From assembly GCA_024508855.1 (NCBI GenBank), contig JANINJ010000085.1, positions 1-64,000 of the forward strand: DNA of 64,000 nt, read 5' to 3'. Positions 34,432-44,395 of this stretch are shown here, in pieces; position 1 is the stretch's first letter; every line of letters begins with the position of its first letter. This stretch comes from Xanthobacteraceae bacterium. Lineage in GTDB: Bacteria; Pseudomonadota; Alphaproteobacteria; Rhizobiales; Xanthobacteraceae. Both the position numbers and the translations under genes were made by a program. The notes under the pieces were generated by a model. The model was given only the letters and a program-made list of their open reading frames with translations, had not been told where the DNA came from and did not search any database.

Positions 34432-37112
34432 GTTGCAGCATCCTCTCGCGGAAAAACCATCACGAACCGGGCCCCGGGTCGCCCGTCCACCGGACTATCG
34501 ACCGCAATCGAACCACCATGGGCATCCATGATTCCCTTGGCGATCGCAAGACCGAGCCCGACGCCAGCCCCGCGGTCGCGCAAAATGTCTGCGCCGTCGC
34601 CCTTGGCGAACCGATCGAAGATGTGCAGCAATATATCGGGAGCGATGCCCGGCCCATCATCCGTCACGCGGATAACAACGCTGGTTGCATTCTCCTCCGC
34701 GTCGATGACGATATGCGTGTCCCGGGACGTGTGTACCTGCGCGTTTGCGACGACATTTCCGATCGCCTGCTCCACCAGGGTTGCATCGGCGCGAACCAGC
34801 GGCAGATCGGACGGCATTGCGATATCGATGCGTTGTGACGCGTTGCGCCGTCGTACCGCGCTAGCGACACGATCGACGATTTCCCGCAAGTCGATCCAGT
34901 CGAGGCGCAGTTCGAGCGCGCCGGCATCGACGCGCGTGATCGCGAGCAGGTTGCGGACCATCTCGTCGAGTCCTTCGGTCTCCTGCTTGATCTGGCCGAG
35001 CAGATCGGTCTTCGCCGCGGCGTCGAACTTGTCGCCGTAACTCAATAAGCTGGTCGCCGCGCCGAGAATGGAGGCCAGCGGCGTCCGGAAATCATGGGAG
35101 ATCGACGCCAGCAGCGTATTGCGGATCCGCTCTGTCTCGGTGGCCGTTTTCGCGCCTGCCATCTCGCTTGCCAGCACGGCTCTCTCGAGCGCCGCGGCTG
35201 TCTGCTCCGAAAGCGTGTCGAGCAAGGTACGCGCCTCCGAATCGAAAGGCGGCGCATCCTTGTCCTTTGCAACGCCGATCACACCAAGCTTCTTCTCACC
35301 GATCCGCAGCGGAACGAAGTACCACGGGATAATCGGCAACGTACCGGTATCGGCACCGGCGGGCTCCGCGTGGCTGTAAGCCCAGCGGGCCGCGGTCATG
35401 GACGCCGTATCCAGCGCATCTTCCGGCGGCCACGCTGCAGCCAGCGCGAGATCGTCACCCTGCTCCAGCAGCACCACAACCGGCCGAGCGAGGCTTGCGT
35501 GAATTTCTCCAGCCGCACCTTCGGCGATGCCATCCTGCGTCGCCAGCCCCGAGAGGCGGCGCGTGAACTCATAGAGGCGGCGCATCGCGCGCACCCGATC
35601 GGCGGAAATGCGCGCCTGATTGCGTACCCGACCAGCCATGGTGGCGGTGACCACCGCAACGATCAGGAAGATCACCAGCGCCAGCAGTTCATAGGGCTCG
35701 GCAATGGTGAAGTTGTAGAGCGGCGGGATGAAGAAGAAGTTGTAGACGAAGAACGACAATACCGACGCGTAGATCGCTGGCCACACGCCGAAATTGATGG
35801 CGCTGATCAGGACTGCCATCATGAAGACCATCGACAGGTTCGGGATCGGCGTCAGTTCGGTCAGCAGTTTCCCTGCAACGAGGGCAACAATCACCGCCAG
35901 CGTCGTATAAAGAAATTGAAGCGGATGCAGTGCGACCCGTCCTGCCCGAAACCAGCTGGATACCGGCGCCGGGAACTCGCTTTCGCGTGTGACCAGATGA
36001 ATCGCTATATCCGGCGTTCGCCGTACCAGTTCGTGCGGCAACGATCGGCGCAGCAGTTCGCTCAAAAATCCGCCGCGCGAGCGGCCAACCACAATCTGGG
36101 TAGCATTTTCGAACTTTGCAAAGCGCAGCAATTCCCCAGGCAGATCGGTCCCGGTCAGGGTTTGCGTCTCTGCGCCGAGGCTTTCCGCCAGCTTCATCGC
36201 TTCATCGAGACGTTGGCGCGCCGCATGGTCGAGGTTCGCGCCGGGGCGTTCGACCGTAACCGCGATCCATGGCGCGTCCATCAGATCCGCCAGCCGTTTG
36301 GCGGTCCGCACCACGGTCGGCGATATCGGATCGGGCCCGATGCACGCCAGAATGCGCTCGCCCGCTGCCCACGGCCCATCGATCGCCTGCGCCTGCATGC
36401 GTTCGACCAGCGAGGCGTCTACGCGCTCCGCGGCCCGGCGCAAGGCCAGCTCGCGCAGCGCCGTCAGGTTCTGCGGCTTGAAGAAATTCTCGACAGCGCG
36501 TGCCGCGGTATCCTGAACGTAGACTTTCCCTTCGGCGAGCCGCTTCAGCAGTTCGTCCGGCGGGAAATCGACCAGCACGACCTCGTCGGCCAAATCGAAC
36601 ACCTTGTCCGGCACGGTCTCGCGGACCCGAACCTTGCTGATTTTCTGCACCACATCATTGAGACTTTCGAGATGCTGGATGTTCAGGGTGGTCCAGACAT
36701 CGATACCCGCGTGCAACAGCTCCTCGATATCCTGCCAGCGCTTCGGATGGCGGCTCCCGGGAACGTTGGTGTGGGCATATTCGTCGACCAATAGCAGACC
36801 CGGCTTGCGCGCCCGCGCGGCATCGAGATCGAACTCGTGCATGACCTGATTGCGATAGACGATCGGCTTGCGGGGAAGCACCTCGAAGCCGTCGAGCATC
36901 TGATCGGTTTCGCGGCGGCCGTGGGTTTCCACCAGTCCAGCGACTACATCGCGGCCGCCCGCAATCTCACCACGCGCCGCTGTCAGCATCGCATAGGTTT
37001 TGCCCACACCCGGGGCCGCCCCGAGAAAAATCTTCAGGTGGCCGCGGCCCTCTTTTTTGGCGAGAGCCAGCAGCGCATCAGGTGAGGCTCTCAATCCGTC
37101 CGAATTCGCCAT
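34428..37112 (-). CDS. kdpD: KdpD potassium sensor histidine kinase
   Basis: An 894-residue sensor. It has an N-terminal KdpD domain with Walker A GAAPGVGKTYA (31-41) and DEYAHTN, a universal-stress-like domain (~250-370), four membrane helices (~395-500), a GAF domain, the HisKA box SISHDFRTPLASILGA and HATPase_c (VTDDGPGI, GLGLAIAKGIMDAHGG). It senses potassium status at the inner membrane and phosphorylates KdpE. All expected domains are present, unlike the split KdpD of some cyanobacteria. Confidence 0.96.
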   Translation of the reverse strand: MANSDGLRASPDALLALAKKEGRGHLKIFLGAAPGVGKTYAMLTAARGEIAGGRDVVAGLVETHGRRETDQMLDGFEVLPRKPIVYRNQVMHEFDLDAARARKPGLLLVDEYAHTNVPGSRHPKRWQDIEELLHAGIDVWTTLNIQHLESLNDVVQKISKVRVRETVPDKVFDLADEVVLVDFPPDELLKRLAEGKVYVQDTAARAVENFFKPQNLTALRELALRRAAERVDASLVERMQAQAIDGPWAAGERILACIGPDPISPTVVRTAKRLADLMDAPWIAVTVERPGANLDHAARQRLDEAMKLAESLGAETQTLTGTDLPGELLRFAKFENATQIVVGRSRGGFLSELLRRSLPHELVRRTPDIAIHLVTRESEFPAPVSSWFRAGRVALHPLQFLYTTLAVIVALVAGKLLTELTPIPNLSMVFMMAVLISAINFGVWPAIYASVLSFFVYNFFFIPPLYNFTIAEPYELLALVIFLIVAVVTATMAGRVRNQARISADRVRAMRRLYEFTRRLSGLATQDGIAEGAAGEIHASLARPVVVLLEQGDDLALAAAWPPEDALDTASMTAARWAYSHAEPAGADTGTLPIIPWYFVPLRIGEKKLGVIGVAKDKDAPPFDSEARTLLDTLSEQTAAALERAVLASEMAGAKTATETERIRNTLLASISHDFRTPLASILGAATSLLSYGDKFDAAAKTDLLGQIKQETEGLDEMVRNLLAITRVDAGALELRLDWIDLREIVDRVASAVRRRNASQRIDIAMPSDLPLVRADATLVEQAIGNVVANAQVHTSRDTHIVIDAEENATSVVIRVTDDGPGIAPDILLHIFDRFAKGDGADILRDRGAGVGLGLAIAKGIMDAHGGSIAVDSPVDGRPGARFVMVFPREDAAT

Positions 37113-37133
37113 GTTCGACTCGCGCCGGCATTA

Positions 37134-37547
37134 TCAGCGCCTTTGCAATCCCTTCCACAGCTCAGAGCGGCTGCTTGTTCTACCGGATTTCATAGACACC
37201 TTCTCTCTCGATTCGATCTGGCAAGTCCGGAGAAACGCCTGCTGAAGCCGAGGCTGCCCTATCCTGCGCGCATGCGCCATGAGTATCTGGCGATGACCCG
37301 GCGCATCCGGCGCCGCGATGGCGATGCACAATCGCTCGCTGTAGCTCCGGAAGAATCGAAAAGCCTCCTGATCTCTCCCCTGATCTAGGGTATCTATCTT
37401 CGCAGCCAGGTCCAGAACTACCCGCCGGTCTCGCGCTTCGCGAGACACCGCATACCGTAGCACCAGAAACAGCCAATCCTGCACCACATCATCGAGAGCA
37501 TCACAGGCAGAAATCGTGTGCGGAAATATGGCCACAGGGAGCGGCAC
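37134..37547 (-). CDS. Hypothetical 137-aa protein inside the kdp operon
   Basis: A 137-residue frame starting GTG at 37547, 10 bp after the kdpC stop and 21 bp before kdpD, so it fits tightly into the operon. It has a short hydrophobic stretch (DVVQDWLFLVLRYAV), then Arg-rich helices, and no family that I recognise. There is no clear ribosome site; expression by coupling to kdpC is possible. The spacing argues for a real gene, but base composition alone does not settle it. A role in Kdp assembly or sensing would be inference. Confidence 0.5.
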   Translation of the reverse strand: MPLPVAIFPHTISACDALDDVVQDWLFLVLRYAVSREARDRRVVLDLAAKIDTLDQGRDQEAFRFFRSYSERLCIAIAAPDAPGHRQILMAHARRIGQPRLQQAFLRTCQIESREKVSMKSGRTSSRSELWKGLQRR

Positions 37548-37557
37548 GCGCGTAACG

Positions 37558-38163
37558 CTAACGGCCGCTGCTTCGGTCGAGGGCGAGATTGAGCCGCAGC
37601 ACGTTCACACGTGGCTCTCCGAGCCATCCCATCAGGCGCCCTTCCGTCTGCGCTGCGACCAGCGCGCGAACGCGATCTTCCGATAGCCCGCGTGCATGGG
37701 CCACGCGCGGCACCTGGAACAGGGCAGCCTCCGGAGAGATATCGGGATCGAGACCGCTGCCGGAGGCGGTCACCAGATCGACCGGAACCGACGCGGACGG
37801 GTTCTCCGCTTTCAGCCTGTCGACATCCTGCTGAAGACGATCCGCCAGCGCCTTGCTGGTCGGGCCCAGATTGGAGCCGCCCGAATTCGCCGCGTTATAG
37901 GGCGCAGCCACCGTCTTCGAGGCGTCGTTCGGGTCAGGCGCAGTCGTCGCCGACGGCCGGCCATGGAAGTACTTGTCCTCCGTGAATGCCTGTCCGATCA
38001 GGATCGAGCCGACGGTCTTGCCGCCCTGCTCGATCAGGCTGCCCTGCGACTGGTAGGGAAACAGGACCTGCGCCGCGCTGGTCATTGCCAGCGGATAGAT
38101 CAGGCCGGTGACGATCGTCAGTGCGACGAGGATGACGATTGCGGGACGGAGTTCTCTCAACAT
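37558..38163 (-). CDS. kdpC: KdpC subunit of the K+-transporting ATPase
   Basis: A 201-residue protein with one N-terminal membrane helix ([20 protein letters not shown]) and a periplasmic domain containing [20 protein letters not shown] and [19 protein letters not shown], both hallmarks of KdpC. It is thought to raise ATP affinity and stabilise the KdpFABC complex. It sits 9 bp after kdpB. Confidence 0.96.
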   Translation of the reverse strand: MLRELRPAIVILVALTIVTGLIYPLAMTSAAQVLFPYQSQGSLIEQGGKTVGSILIGQAFTEDKYFHGRPSATTAPDPNDASKTVAAPYNAANSGGSNLGPTSKALADRLQQDVDRLKAENPSASVPVDLVTASGSGLDPDISPEAALFQVPRVAHARGLSEDRVRALVAAQTEGRLMGWLGEPRVNVLRLNLALDRSSGR

Positions 38164-38172
38164 GACAGCCTC

Positions 38173-40242
38173 TCAAGCCAGATGCAGGGCAGTGACCGCG
38201 AGGTCGATCGCCTTGATTCCGATGAACGGAAGCACGACGCCACCGAGCGCATAAATCAGCAGATTCCGCCGCAACAGCGCGGCCGCACCGATCGGCCGGT
38301 ATTTGACGCCCTTCAGCGCCAGCGGGATCAGCGCGATGATGATCAAGGCATTGAAGATGATCGCCGACAGGATCGCGCTTTGCGGCGTCGACAGATGCAT
38401 GATGTTGAGCACGCCGAGCTGCGGATAGAACGCCACGAACATCGCCGGAATGATCGCAAAGTATTTCGCGACGTCGTTGGCGATGGAAAAGGTCGTCAGC
38501 GCACCGCGTGTCATCAAGAGCTGCTTGCCGATCTCGACGACCTCGATCAGCTTGGTGGGATCGGAATCGAGATCCACCATGTTGCCGGCTTCGCGCGCGG
38601 CCTGTGTGCCACTCTGCATGGCAACGCCGACATCCGCCTGCGCCAGCGCTGGCGCATCGTTGGTGCCATCACCGCACATGGCAATCAGCCGGCCACCCGC
38701 CTGTTCACCCCTGATATAGCGAAGCTTGTCTTCCGGCGTCGCCTCCGCAATGAAATCATCGACTCCGGCTTCCGATGCGATCGATGCAGCGGTCACCGGA
38801 TTGTCGCCGGTTATCATCACGGTCTTGATGCCCATCCGGCGCAATGCTGCGAAGCGATCCTTGACGTCCGGCTTCACCACATCCTTGAGATGAATGACGC
38901 CAACGATGCGACTGCCATCCGCCAATCCAAGCGGCGTTCCGCCGGCACGGGCGATCTTGTCCACCGCGGCACGAAATGCCGGCGGCTCGGGTATGTCCCG
39001 CCCGGCCTGATCCCGCGCGAATTTCAGAATGGAATCGATCGCACCCTTGCGCAGTTTCCGGCCGCCCATATCGACCCCGGACAACCGGGTTACCGCAGAG
39101 AACGGGATAAAGACCGCATCGCCTGCTACGGGTTCGCGTGCGATCCGGTACTTGTCTTGCACCAGCGTGATGATCGAGCGGCCCTCGGCAGTTTCATCGG
39201 CGTCGCTCGCGAGCAGCGCGATACTCGCAGCTTCCTGCTCGGTGATGCCAGGAACCGGAATGATCTCGGACGCAAGGCGGTTGCCGAATGTGATGGTACC
39301 GGTTTTGTCGAGCAGCAGCGTATCGACGTCACCGGCAGCCTCGACCGCGCGACCTGACATCGCCAGCACGTTGAAGCGCACCAGACGATCCATCCCGGCA
39401 ATGCCGATCGCCGACAGCAGCGCGCCGATGGTCGTCGGAATGAGCGTTACGAACAGCGCAACCAGCACAACCACGGAAATTGAGCCGCCTGCATAGGCCA
39501 CGTAGCTCGGGATCGTCGCGGTCGCGAACACGAAGATGATGGTTAAGCCGATCAGGAGGATGTTCAGCGCAATCTCGTTCGGCGTCTTCTGCCGCTCGGC
39601 CCCTTCGACCAGCCTGATCATGCGGTCGAGGAATGAAGACCCAGGCGACGAGGTGATGCGGACCACAATACGATCGGAGATGACCGTGGTTCCGCCCGTC
39701 ACAGCAGAGCGATCGCCGCCGGATTCGCGGATCACAGGTGCGGACTCGCCCGTTACTGCGGCCTCGTTGACCGACGCGATGCCTTCGATCACATCGCCGT
39801 CCCCCGGAATGATGTCCCCTGCCTCGCACACCACCAGATCGCCGGATTCCAGCTCATCGGCTGAAACGCCCTCGAACAGCTCGCGATTGTCGGGCATCAG
39901 CAGCCGCTTGGCGCGCGTCTGGGTTCGCGTGCTGCGCAAGGCATCCGCCTGCGCTTTTCCGCGCCCTTCCGCTACCGCTTCGGCAAAGTTCGCAAACAGA
40001 ACCGTAAACCAGAGCCAGATCACGATCTGCAGCTCGAACGCAATTGGCTGTCCGGTCAGGATATCGCGGATCAGCAATGCAGTGGTCAAAAGGGTGACCA
40101 CCTCCAGCACGAACATGACGGGATTTTTGACCAGCGTGCGCGGATCGAGTTTCACGAAGGCCTGGCCGATCGCGGGAAAGACAATCGCGGGATCGAACAG
40201 CGCCGTCGCCGGCATCCGCTTGCGCAATTTGACAGTGTCCAT
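38173..40242 (-). CDS. kdpB: KdpB P-type ATPase subunit
   Basis: A 689-residue P-type ATPase: A-domain TGES (164-167), phosphorylation site Asp312 in DKTGTI, nucleotide domain, and [16 protein letters not shown] in the P-domain hinge. It hydrolyses ATP to drive potassium uptake through KdpA. The membrane helices of the short Kdp-type ATPase are present, and length is standard. It follows kdpA by 20 bp. Confidence 0.97.
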   Translation of the reverse strand: MDTVKLRKRMPATALFDPAIVFPAIGQAFVKLDPRTLVKNPVMFVLEVVTLLTTALLIRDILTGQPIAFELQIVIWLWFTVLFANFAEAVAEGRGKAQADALRSTRTQTRAKRLLMPDNRELFEGVSADELESGDLVVCEAGDIIPGDGDVIEGIASVNEAAVTGESAPVIRESGGDRSAVTGGTTVISDRIVVRITSSPGSSFLDRMIRLVEGAERQKTPNEIALNILLIGLTIIFVFATATIPSYVAYAGGSISVVVLVALFVTLIPTTIGALLSAIGIAGMDRLVRFNVLAMSGRAVEAAGDVDTLLLDKTGTITFGNRLASEIIPVPGITEQEAASIALLASDADETAEGRSIITLVQDKYRIAREPVAGDAVFIPFSAVTRLSGVDMGGRKLRKGAIDSILKFARDQAGRDIPEPPAFRAAVDKIARAGGTPLGLADGSRIVGVIHLKDVVKPDVKDRFAALRRMGIKTVMITGDNPVTAASIASEAGVDDFIAEATPEDKLRYIRGEQAGGRLIAMCGDGTNDAPALAQADVGVAMQSGTQAAREAGNMVDLDSDPTKLIEVVEIGKQLLMTRGALTTFSIANDVAKYFAIIPAMFVAFYPQLGVLNIMHLSTPQSAILSAIIFNALIIIALIPLALKGVKYRPIGAAALLRRNLLIYALGGVVLPFIGIKAIDLAVTALHLA

Positions 40243-40262
40243 GGATTTCGCTCCGAATATAT

Positions 40263-41966
40263 CTAGAACAGGCCGCCGGATTGCATGGCGAGATGCTCGA
40301 CGATCGGACCGAGCGCGAGCGCCGGGAAGAATGTCAGGCCGCCGACGATGAGGATGACGCCGACCAGAAGGCCGACGAACAATCCGCCCGTGGTCGGAAA
40401 CGTCCCGCTCGACACCGCGACCGTCTTCTTTGCTGCAAGAGATCCGGCGACGGCCATGGCCGGCACGATCATCCAGAAACGGCCGACGAACATCGCGACC
40501 GCGCCGGCAAGATTGTAGAAGAAGGTGTTTCCGGTCAGTCCGGCGAACGCCGACCCATTGTTCGCGGTCTGCGATGTGAAGGCATACAGCACTTCGCTGA
40601 AGCCGTGCGGTCCGGCGTTGGCCATCGACGCGACAGCGGGAGGATAAACCACCGCGATCGCCGTCCAGCCGAGGATCATCAGCGGCAAGACCAAAATGGC
40701 CAGCATCGCCATCTTGACCTCGCGGGCCTCGATCTTCTTGCCGACATACTCCGGCGTGCGTCCAACCATCAGGCCGGCGACGAACACAGTGATGATGACG
40801 AACAGAAGCATGCCGTAGAGCCCGGCGCCAACGCCGCCGACCACGATCTCGCCAAGTTCCATGTTGATGAGCGGAATCATGCCGCCGAGCGCAGTGAAGG
40901 AATCATGCATCGCGTTGACTGCTCCGCATGAAGCCGCCGTGGTGACGACCGCGAACAGTGCGGAGGCGACGATGCCGAAGCGGACCTCCTTGCCCTCCAT
41001 ATTGCCGCCCGTGAGACCGAGACTGCTCAACAGCGTCGTCCCGTTGGCTTCGGCCCAGTAACAGACCGCAACGCCCGCGATGAACAGCACGCCCATGGCA
41101 GCCAGAATCGCCCAGCCCTGGCGCTGATTGCCTACCATGCGACCAAACACGTTGGTCAAAGCAGCACCCAGCATGAAGATCAGAATCATCTGGACGAAAT
41201 TCGACAACGCTGTCGGGTTTTCAAACGGATGTGCCGCATTGGCGTTGAAGAAACCACCGCCATTCGTGCCCAGCATCTTGATGGCGACCTGCGAGGCAAC
41301 GGGGCCGACCGCAATGGTCTGCCTGGCACCTTCAAGCGTCGTCGCGTCGACATAGGCACCGAGCGTCTGCGGGATACCCTGCCAGACCAGAAACAAGCTC
41401 ACCGGAATGCAGATCGGCAACAGCACATAGAGCGTGCAACGCGTAATATCGGCCCAGAAATTTCCGAGGGTGCGCGCCGACATACGTGCAAAGCCGCGAA
41501 TGAGCGCGACCGCCAATACTATTCCTGTCGCTGCCGACAGAAAGTTCTGAGAGGTCAGGCCCAGCATCTGCACGAGGTAGGACATCGTGCTTTCGCCGCC
41601 GTAATTCTGCCAGTTGGTATTGGTGATGAAACTGACGGCGGTGTTGAACGAGAGATCCGGCGCGACCGCCGACTGGCCGGCAGGATTGAACGGCAACACC
41701 GCCTGCAGCCGCATCACGCCATACAACACCAGAAAGCCGCCGGCATTAAACAGCAACATGGCGACGGTATAGGTGAGCCAGTGTTGCTCCCGCTTGGGAT
41801 CGACGCCGGCGACACGGTAGAACAGACCTTCCACCGGCTGGAGGACCGACGACAGGAACGTGCGCTCTCCGTTGAAGACGCGCGTCATGTAGCCGCCGAG
41901 CAATGGCGCAACGGCAACGACGATCGAGCAGAACAGCAGTATCTGCAACCAGCCGAGCACGGTCAT
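40263..41966 (-). CDS. kdpA: KdpA potassium-binding subunit
   Basis: A 567-residue channel-like protein of the SKT superfamily with the selectivity loops [31 protein letters not shown] and [15 protein letters not shown]. It selects K+ in the inner membrane and passes it to KdpB. GGAG precedes the start, which lies 10 bp after the kdpF stop. Confidence 0.97.
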   Translation of the reverse strand: MTVLGWLQILLFCSIVVAVAPLLGGYMTRVFNGERTFLSSVLQPVEGLFYRVAGVDPKREQHWLTYTVAMLLFNAGGFLVLYGVMRLQAVLPFNPAGQSAVAPDLSFNTAVSFITNTNWQNYGGESTMSYLVQMLGLTSQNFLSAATGIVLAVALIRGFARMSARTLGNFWADITRCTLYVLLPICIPVSLFLVWQGIPQTLGAYVDATTLEGARQTIAVGPVASQVAIKMLGTNGGGFFNANAAHPFENPTALSNFVQMILIFMLGAALTNVFGRMVGNQRQGWAILAAMGVLFIAGVAVCYWAEANGTTLLSSLGLTGGNMEGKEVRFGIVASALFAVVTTAASCGAVNAMHDSFTALGGMIPLINMELGEIVVGGVGAGLYGMLLFVIITVFVAGLMVGRTPEYVGKKIEAREVKMAMLAILVLPLMILGWTAIAVVYPPAVASMANAGPHGFSEVLYAFTSQTANNGSAFAGLTGNTFFYNLAGAVAMFVGRFWMIVPAMAVAGSLAAKKTVAVSSGTFPTTGGLFVGLLVGVILIVGGLTFFPALALGPIVEHLAMQSGGLF

Positions 41967-41976
41967 GGCATCTCTC

Positions 41977-42066
41977 CTAGAACCGCTCGGGACGCAGCAG
42001 CGCGTAGGTGAGGTAGAAAAGCAGTCCCGCCGTCACGAGCGCTGCCAGGGAATAATCGATGGACAT
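41977..42066 (-). CDS. kdpF: KdpF small membrane subunit
   Basis: A 29-residue single-span peptide ([20 protein letters not shown] then YALLRPERF), with the KdpF pattern of one hydrophobic helix ending in LLRPERF. KdpF stabilises the KdpFABC complex in the membrane. AGAGGTG lies just before the ATG. It sits 10 bp before kdpA, exactly where kdpF is normally found. Confidence 0.93.
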   Translation of the reverse strand: MSIDYSLAALVTAGLLFYLTYALLRPERF

Positions 42067-42077
42067 GACGCACCTCT

Positions 42078-42161
42078 TCAGAGCCGGTCGCAGGCGACGG
42101 CATAACCGATGGTCACGACGAAAAGGGCAAAGCCGATAGCCAGCATAAGCAAATCAAGCAT
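42078..42161 (-). CDS. Membrane micro-protein upstream of kdpF (27 aa)
   Basis: A 27-codon frame, MLDLLMLAIGFALFVVTIGY then AVACDRL, preceded by GGAGGGAG at ideal spacing and ending 11 bp before kdpF. It is one transmembrane helix with a short charged C terminus (CDRL). Similar tiny frames ending in AC-E/D-RL sit ahead of kdpF in other proteobacteria (from memory). Its position as first gene of the kdp operon suggests an accessory subunit or a leader peptide. Strong ribosome site and operon position support it; function unknown. Confidence 0.75.
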   Translation of the reverse strand: MLDLLMLAIGFALFVVTIGYAVACDRL

Positions 42162-42246
42162 GGAAACTCCCTCCAGCATCGTGTGGAGCTTCGTTGCAGA
42201 TAGGCCGATGCGGATAAGGAAACGATGCGGATTTTTGGCCCGCGAT

Positions 42247-42263
42247 ATAAAGACGGCATAAAG
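42247..42263. promoter_or_regulatory. Direct repeat, candidate KdpE operator
   Basis: On the minus strand CTTTAT occurs twice, 11 bp apart (42258-42263 and 42247-42252), about 86-102 bp upstream of the first kdp-operon start. OmpR-family regulators bind tandem half-sites with this one-turn spacing, and AT-rich TTTATA-like sequence is typical of KdpE sites. Assignment is inferred. Confidence 0.45.
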
Positions 42264-42431
42264 GAGCCGGCAGATCGGGCTGGTTCGGGTCGGCGATGCA
42301 CCTTACGTCACCGAAGTGCCGCGCGGGCTTCCGACAATCACTGAATAGCCGGAGGTTGCTCCGCAAAAAAACGGAACGACGGATAGAGGGTTTATTCCAT
42401 CAAAGCTGTCGCGCAGCCGCGACGCATCCGT

Positions 42432-43022
42432 TCAATTCGACGGCTCACCATCCGACTTCCATCGTTTGACAAGCGCGTTATCCACTCCCAGCAGATCGAG
42501 CGCACGGCCAAGCGTGTGATCCACCATATCCTCGATCGTCTGGGGGCGCGCATAGAACGCCGGTACCGGAGGCATGATGATGGCACCCGCTTCCGTTGCC
42601 GCGGTCATCGCACGCAGATGTCCGAGATGATACGGCGTCTCCCGCAACAATAGAATCAGACGCCTCCGCTCCTTGAGCGTGACATCGGCAGCGCGGCTGA
42701 GAAGCGTTGAGGTGACGCCACTTGCGATCTCGCCCAGACTGCGGATCGAGCACGGCGCAACAATCATCCCGAGCGTCCGAAACGAGCCGCTCGAGATCGA
42801 CGCGCCGATGTCATCGACCCGATGTACGACGTCGGCCAACTCCCTTACATCGGCAACCTTGAGCGGCATTTCATGCGCAAGCGTAACCTCGGCCGAACGC
42901 GTCATGACCAGATGCGATGTAATGCCGAGCTGCCGAAGATGCATCAGCAACCGCACGCCATAAACCACGCCGGATGCGCCGCTGATCCCGACCACGACCC
43001 GCTTTGCGTCAGATGCCGTCAT
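42432..43022 (-). CDS. ubiX: UbiX flavin prenyltransferase
   Basis: A 196-residue protein with the FMN-binding start VVVGISGASGVVYGVRLL, APCSIRSLGEIASG, and RRRLILLLRETPYHLGHLRAM followed by GAIIMPPVPAFY, all standard for UbiX/Pad1. It joins a dimethylallyl group to FMN to make prenylated FMN, the cofactor of UbiD decarboxylases. Its start overlaps the upstream gene's stop (TAATG). It closes the operon livKHMGF(2)-TIGR02444-ubiX; the UbiD partner lies 8 kb away at 50984. That link supports a catabolic rather than ubiquinone role. Confidence 0.96.
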   Translation of the reverse strand: MTASDAKRVVVGISGASGVVYGVRLLMHLRQLGITSHLVMTRSAEVTLAHEMPLKVADVRELADVVHRVDDIGASISSGSFRTLGMIVAPCSIRSLGEIASGVTSTLLSRAADVTLKERRRLILLLRETPYHLGHLRAMTAATEAGAIIMPPVPAFYARPQTIEDMVDHTLGRALDLLGVDNALVKRWKSDGEPSN

Positions 43023-43567
43023 TACCCCTCGCCTTCCGTCCGGATCATGTCTTCGAGCGCTGTTGCCAGTTTCGTTATCACGTCCACTGAGAACGTTCGC
43101 TCCCTGGTTCGTCCATACGCGTTCAGACTAAGCGTAACGGCTTGCCCAATGGTCTCGACGCCGGTCCCACTCGCCAAATACTCAGCGGCAAAGAGACGCG
43201 ACTGCTCTATCCGCTCTGCTTCCAGTTCGAGGCGTTTCGCTGCCGTGTAGAGCGCATCGACCGCTGCGGATCCATCCTGCGAACCCTTGATCGCGCGCCG
43301 AACCGTCCGCATCGGCACGACGATCTCGGCTCTCCACTTCTGGATCACGCTATCAATCGCTAGAAAATCATCGGAGGAAAGCGACCGGCATTGTCCGGCA
43401 CGCCATAGTCCGAACAGCACCACGTTTACATCGGCATCGCATTCGTCCTGAAGCCGCAGCAACAGTGCCGGGACCTCGGGACGCGAGTAGAACGCCAGCG
43501 AGAAACACCACAATGGCGATGCTGCGTTGAAGCTCTCGCTACTATCCGCCTGCGCTCTGTCCGTCAT
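43022..43567 (-). CDS. TIGR02444 family protein
   Basis: A ~181-residue protein matching the TIGR02444/DUF2390 pattern: PLWCFSLAFYSRPEVPALLLRLQDECDADVNVVLF, then a helical C-terminal half. The family is uncharacterised. ATG at 43567 is preferred; an in-frame start at 43615 would add 16 residues. It lies 84 bp after the LivF-type gene and overlaps ubiX, so it is in the transporter-ubiX operon. Its presence there is unusual and may be a clue to function. Confidence 0.82.
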   Translation of the reverse strand: MTDRAQADSSESFNAASPLWCFSLAFYSRPEVPALLLRLQDECDADVNVVLFGLWRAGQCRSLSSDDFLAIDSVIQKWRAEIVVPMRTVRRAIKGSQDGSAAVDALYTAAKRLELEAERIEQSRLFAAEYLASGTGVETIGQAVTLSLNAYGRTRERTFSVDVITKLATALEDMIRTEGEG

Positions 43568-43651
43568 TCGGCTTGCTGTCCTGCAAGGATTGGATTCTGA
43601 AAGCAGAATAGACACGAGCGGGAAACGAGCAATAGCACCACGAGGAAGTTC

Positions 43652-44395
43652 TCAAATGGCTTCGACGCCAACCAACTGCTCAATTCTACCCCGATCCGGC
43701 ACCCCTGCACCATCCGAATTGTCGTAGACGACGGCCCCGCGGTCGAGCACGATCAGTCGCGTGGCAAATTCGAGCGCAATCGCGACATGCTGTTCGACCA
43801 GAACGATCGCCATCTTCGTTTCGGTTCGAATTTGGTGCAAGGCAGTGATCAATTGTTCGACGATCACCGGCGCCAATCCTTCCATCGGTTCATCCAGAAG
43901 CAACAGCGACGGATTTCCCATCAGCGCCCGGCCGATGCTGAGCATCTGCTGTTCTCCGCCGGACAATTGATTGCCCTGATTGGTGCGTCGCTCCTTGAGC
44001 CTTGGAAACAGGGCATAGACCCGATCGAGCGTCCAACTGTCGGCACCATTCCGCACCTGTGCGGCTACCGTGAGATTCTCCTCAACCGATAGCGAGCGGA
44101 AAATTTCACGCTCTTGCGGGACGAGCCCGATGCCGACCCGCGCGCGCTGGAACTTCGATAATTGGGCAATCGAGCTGCCATCCCAGCGGAGTTCGCCACT
44201 CCGCAGCGTGGCGCGGCCGACAATCGTCGACAGCAGCGTACTTTTTCCGACGCCGTTGCGACCAAGAACGGCGAGCATCTCGCCCTGCGGGAGGGAAAAC
44301 GAGACGTCCGACAGAACCTGCGTTTCGCCCCAACCCGCACAAACGTTCACGCAGTCCAGACAGCCCGTTTCTTCGATAATGCGATCATCAAGCAT
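43652..44395 (-). CDS. livF: LivF-type ABC transporter ATP-binding protein (system 2)
   Basis: A 247-residue ATPase with Walker A GRNGVGKSTLL, signature LSGGEQQMLSIGRAL, Walker B LLLLDEPMEGL and VLVEQHV. ATG at 44395 gives the usual 8-bp overlap with the LivG-type gene. It is longer at the C terminus than system 1. It powers import of an unknown solute with the three genes upstream. Confidence 0.93.
   Translation of the reverse strand: MLDDRIIEETGCLDCVNVCAGWGETQVLSDVSFSLPQGEMLAVLGRNGVGKSTLLSTIVGRATLRSGELRWDGSSIAQLSKFQRARVGIGLVPQEREIFRSLSVEENLTVAAQVRNGADSWTLDRVYALFPRLKERRTNQGNQLSGGEQQMLSIGRALMGNPSLLLLDEPMEGLAPVIVEQLITALHQIRTETKMAIVLVEQHVAIALEFATRLIVLDRGAVVYDNSDGAGVPDRGRIEQLVGVEAI

Noticed and set aside
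33619..35040. 473-codon plus-strand frame over kdpE/kdpD
   Set aside because: It is antisense to kdpE and kdpD, with no membrane, motif or ribosome-site support.
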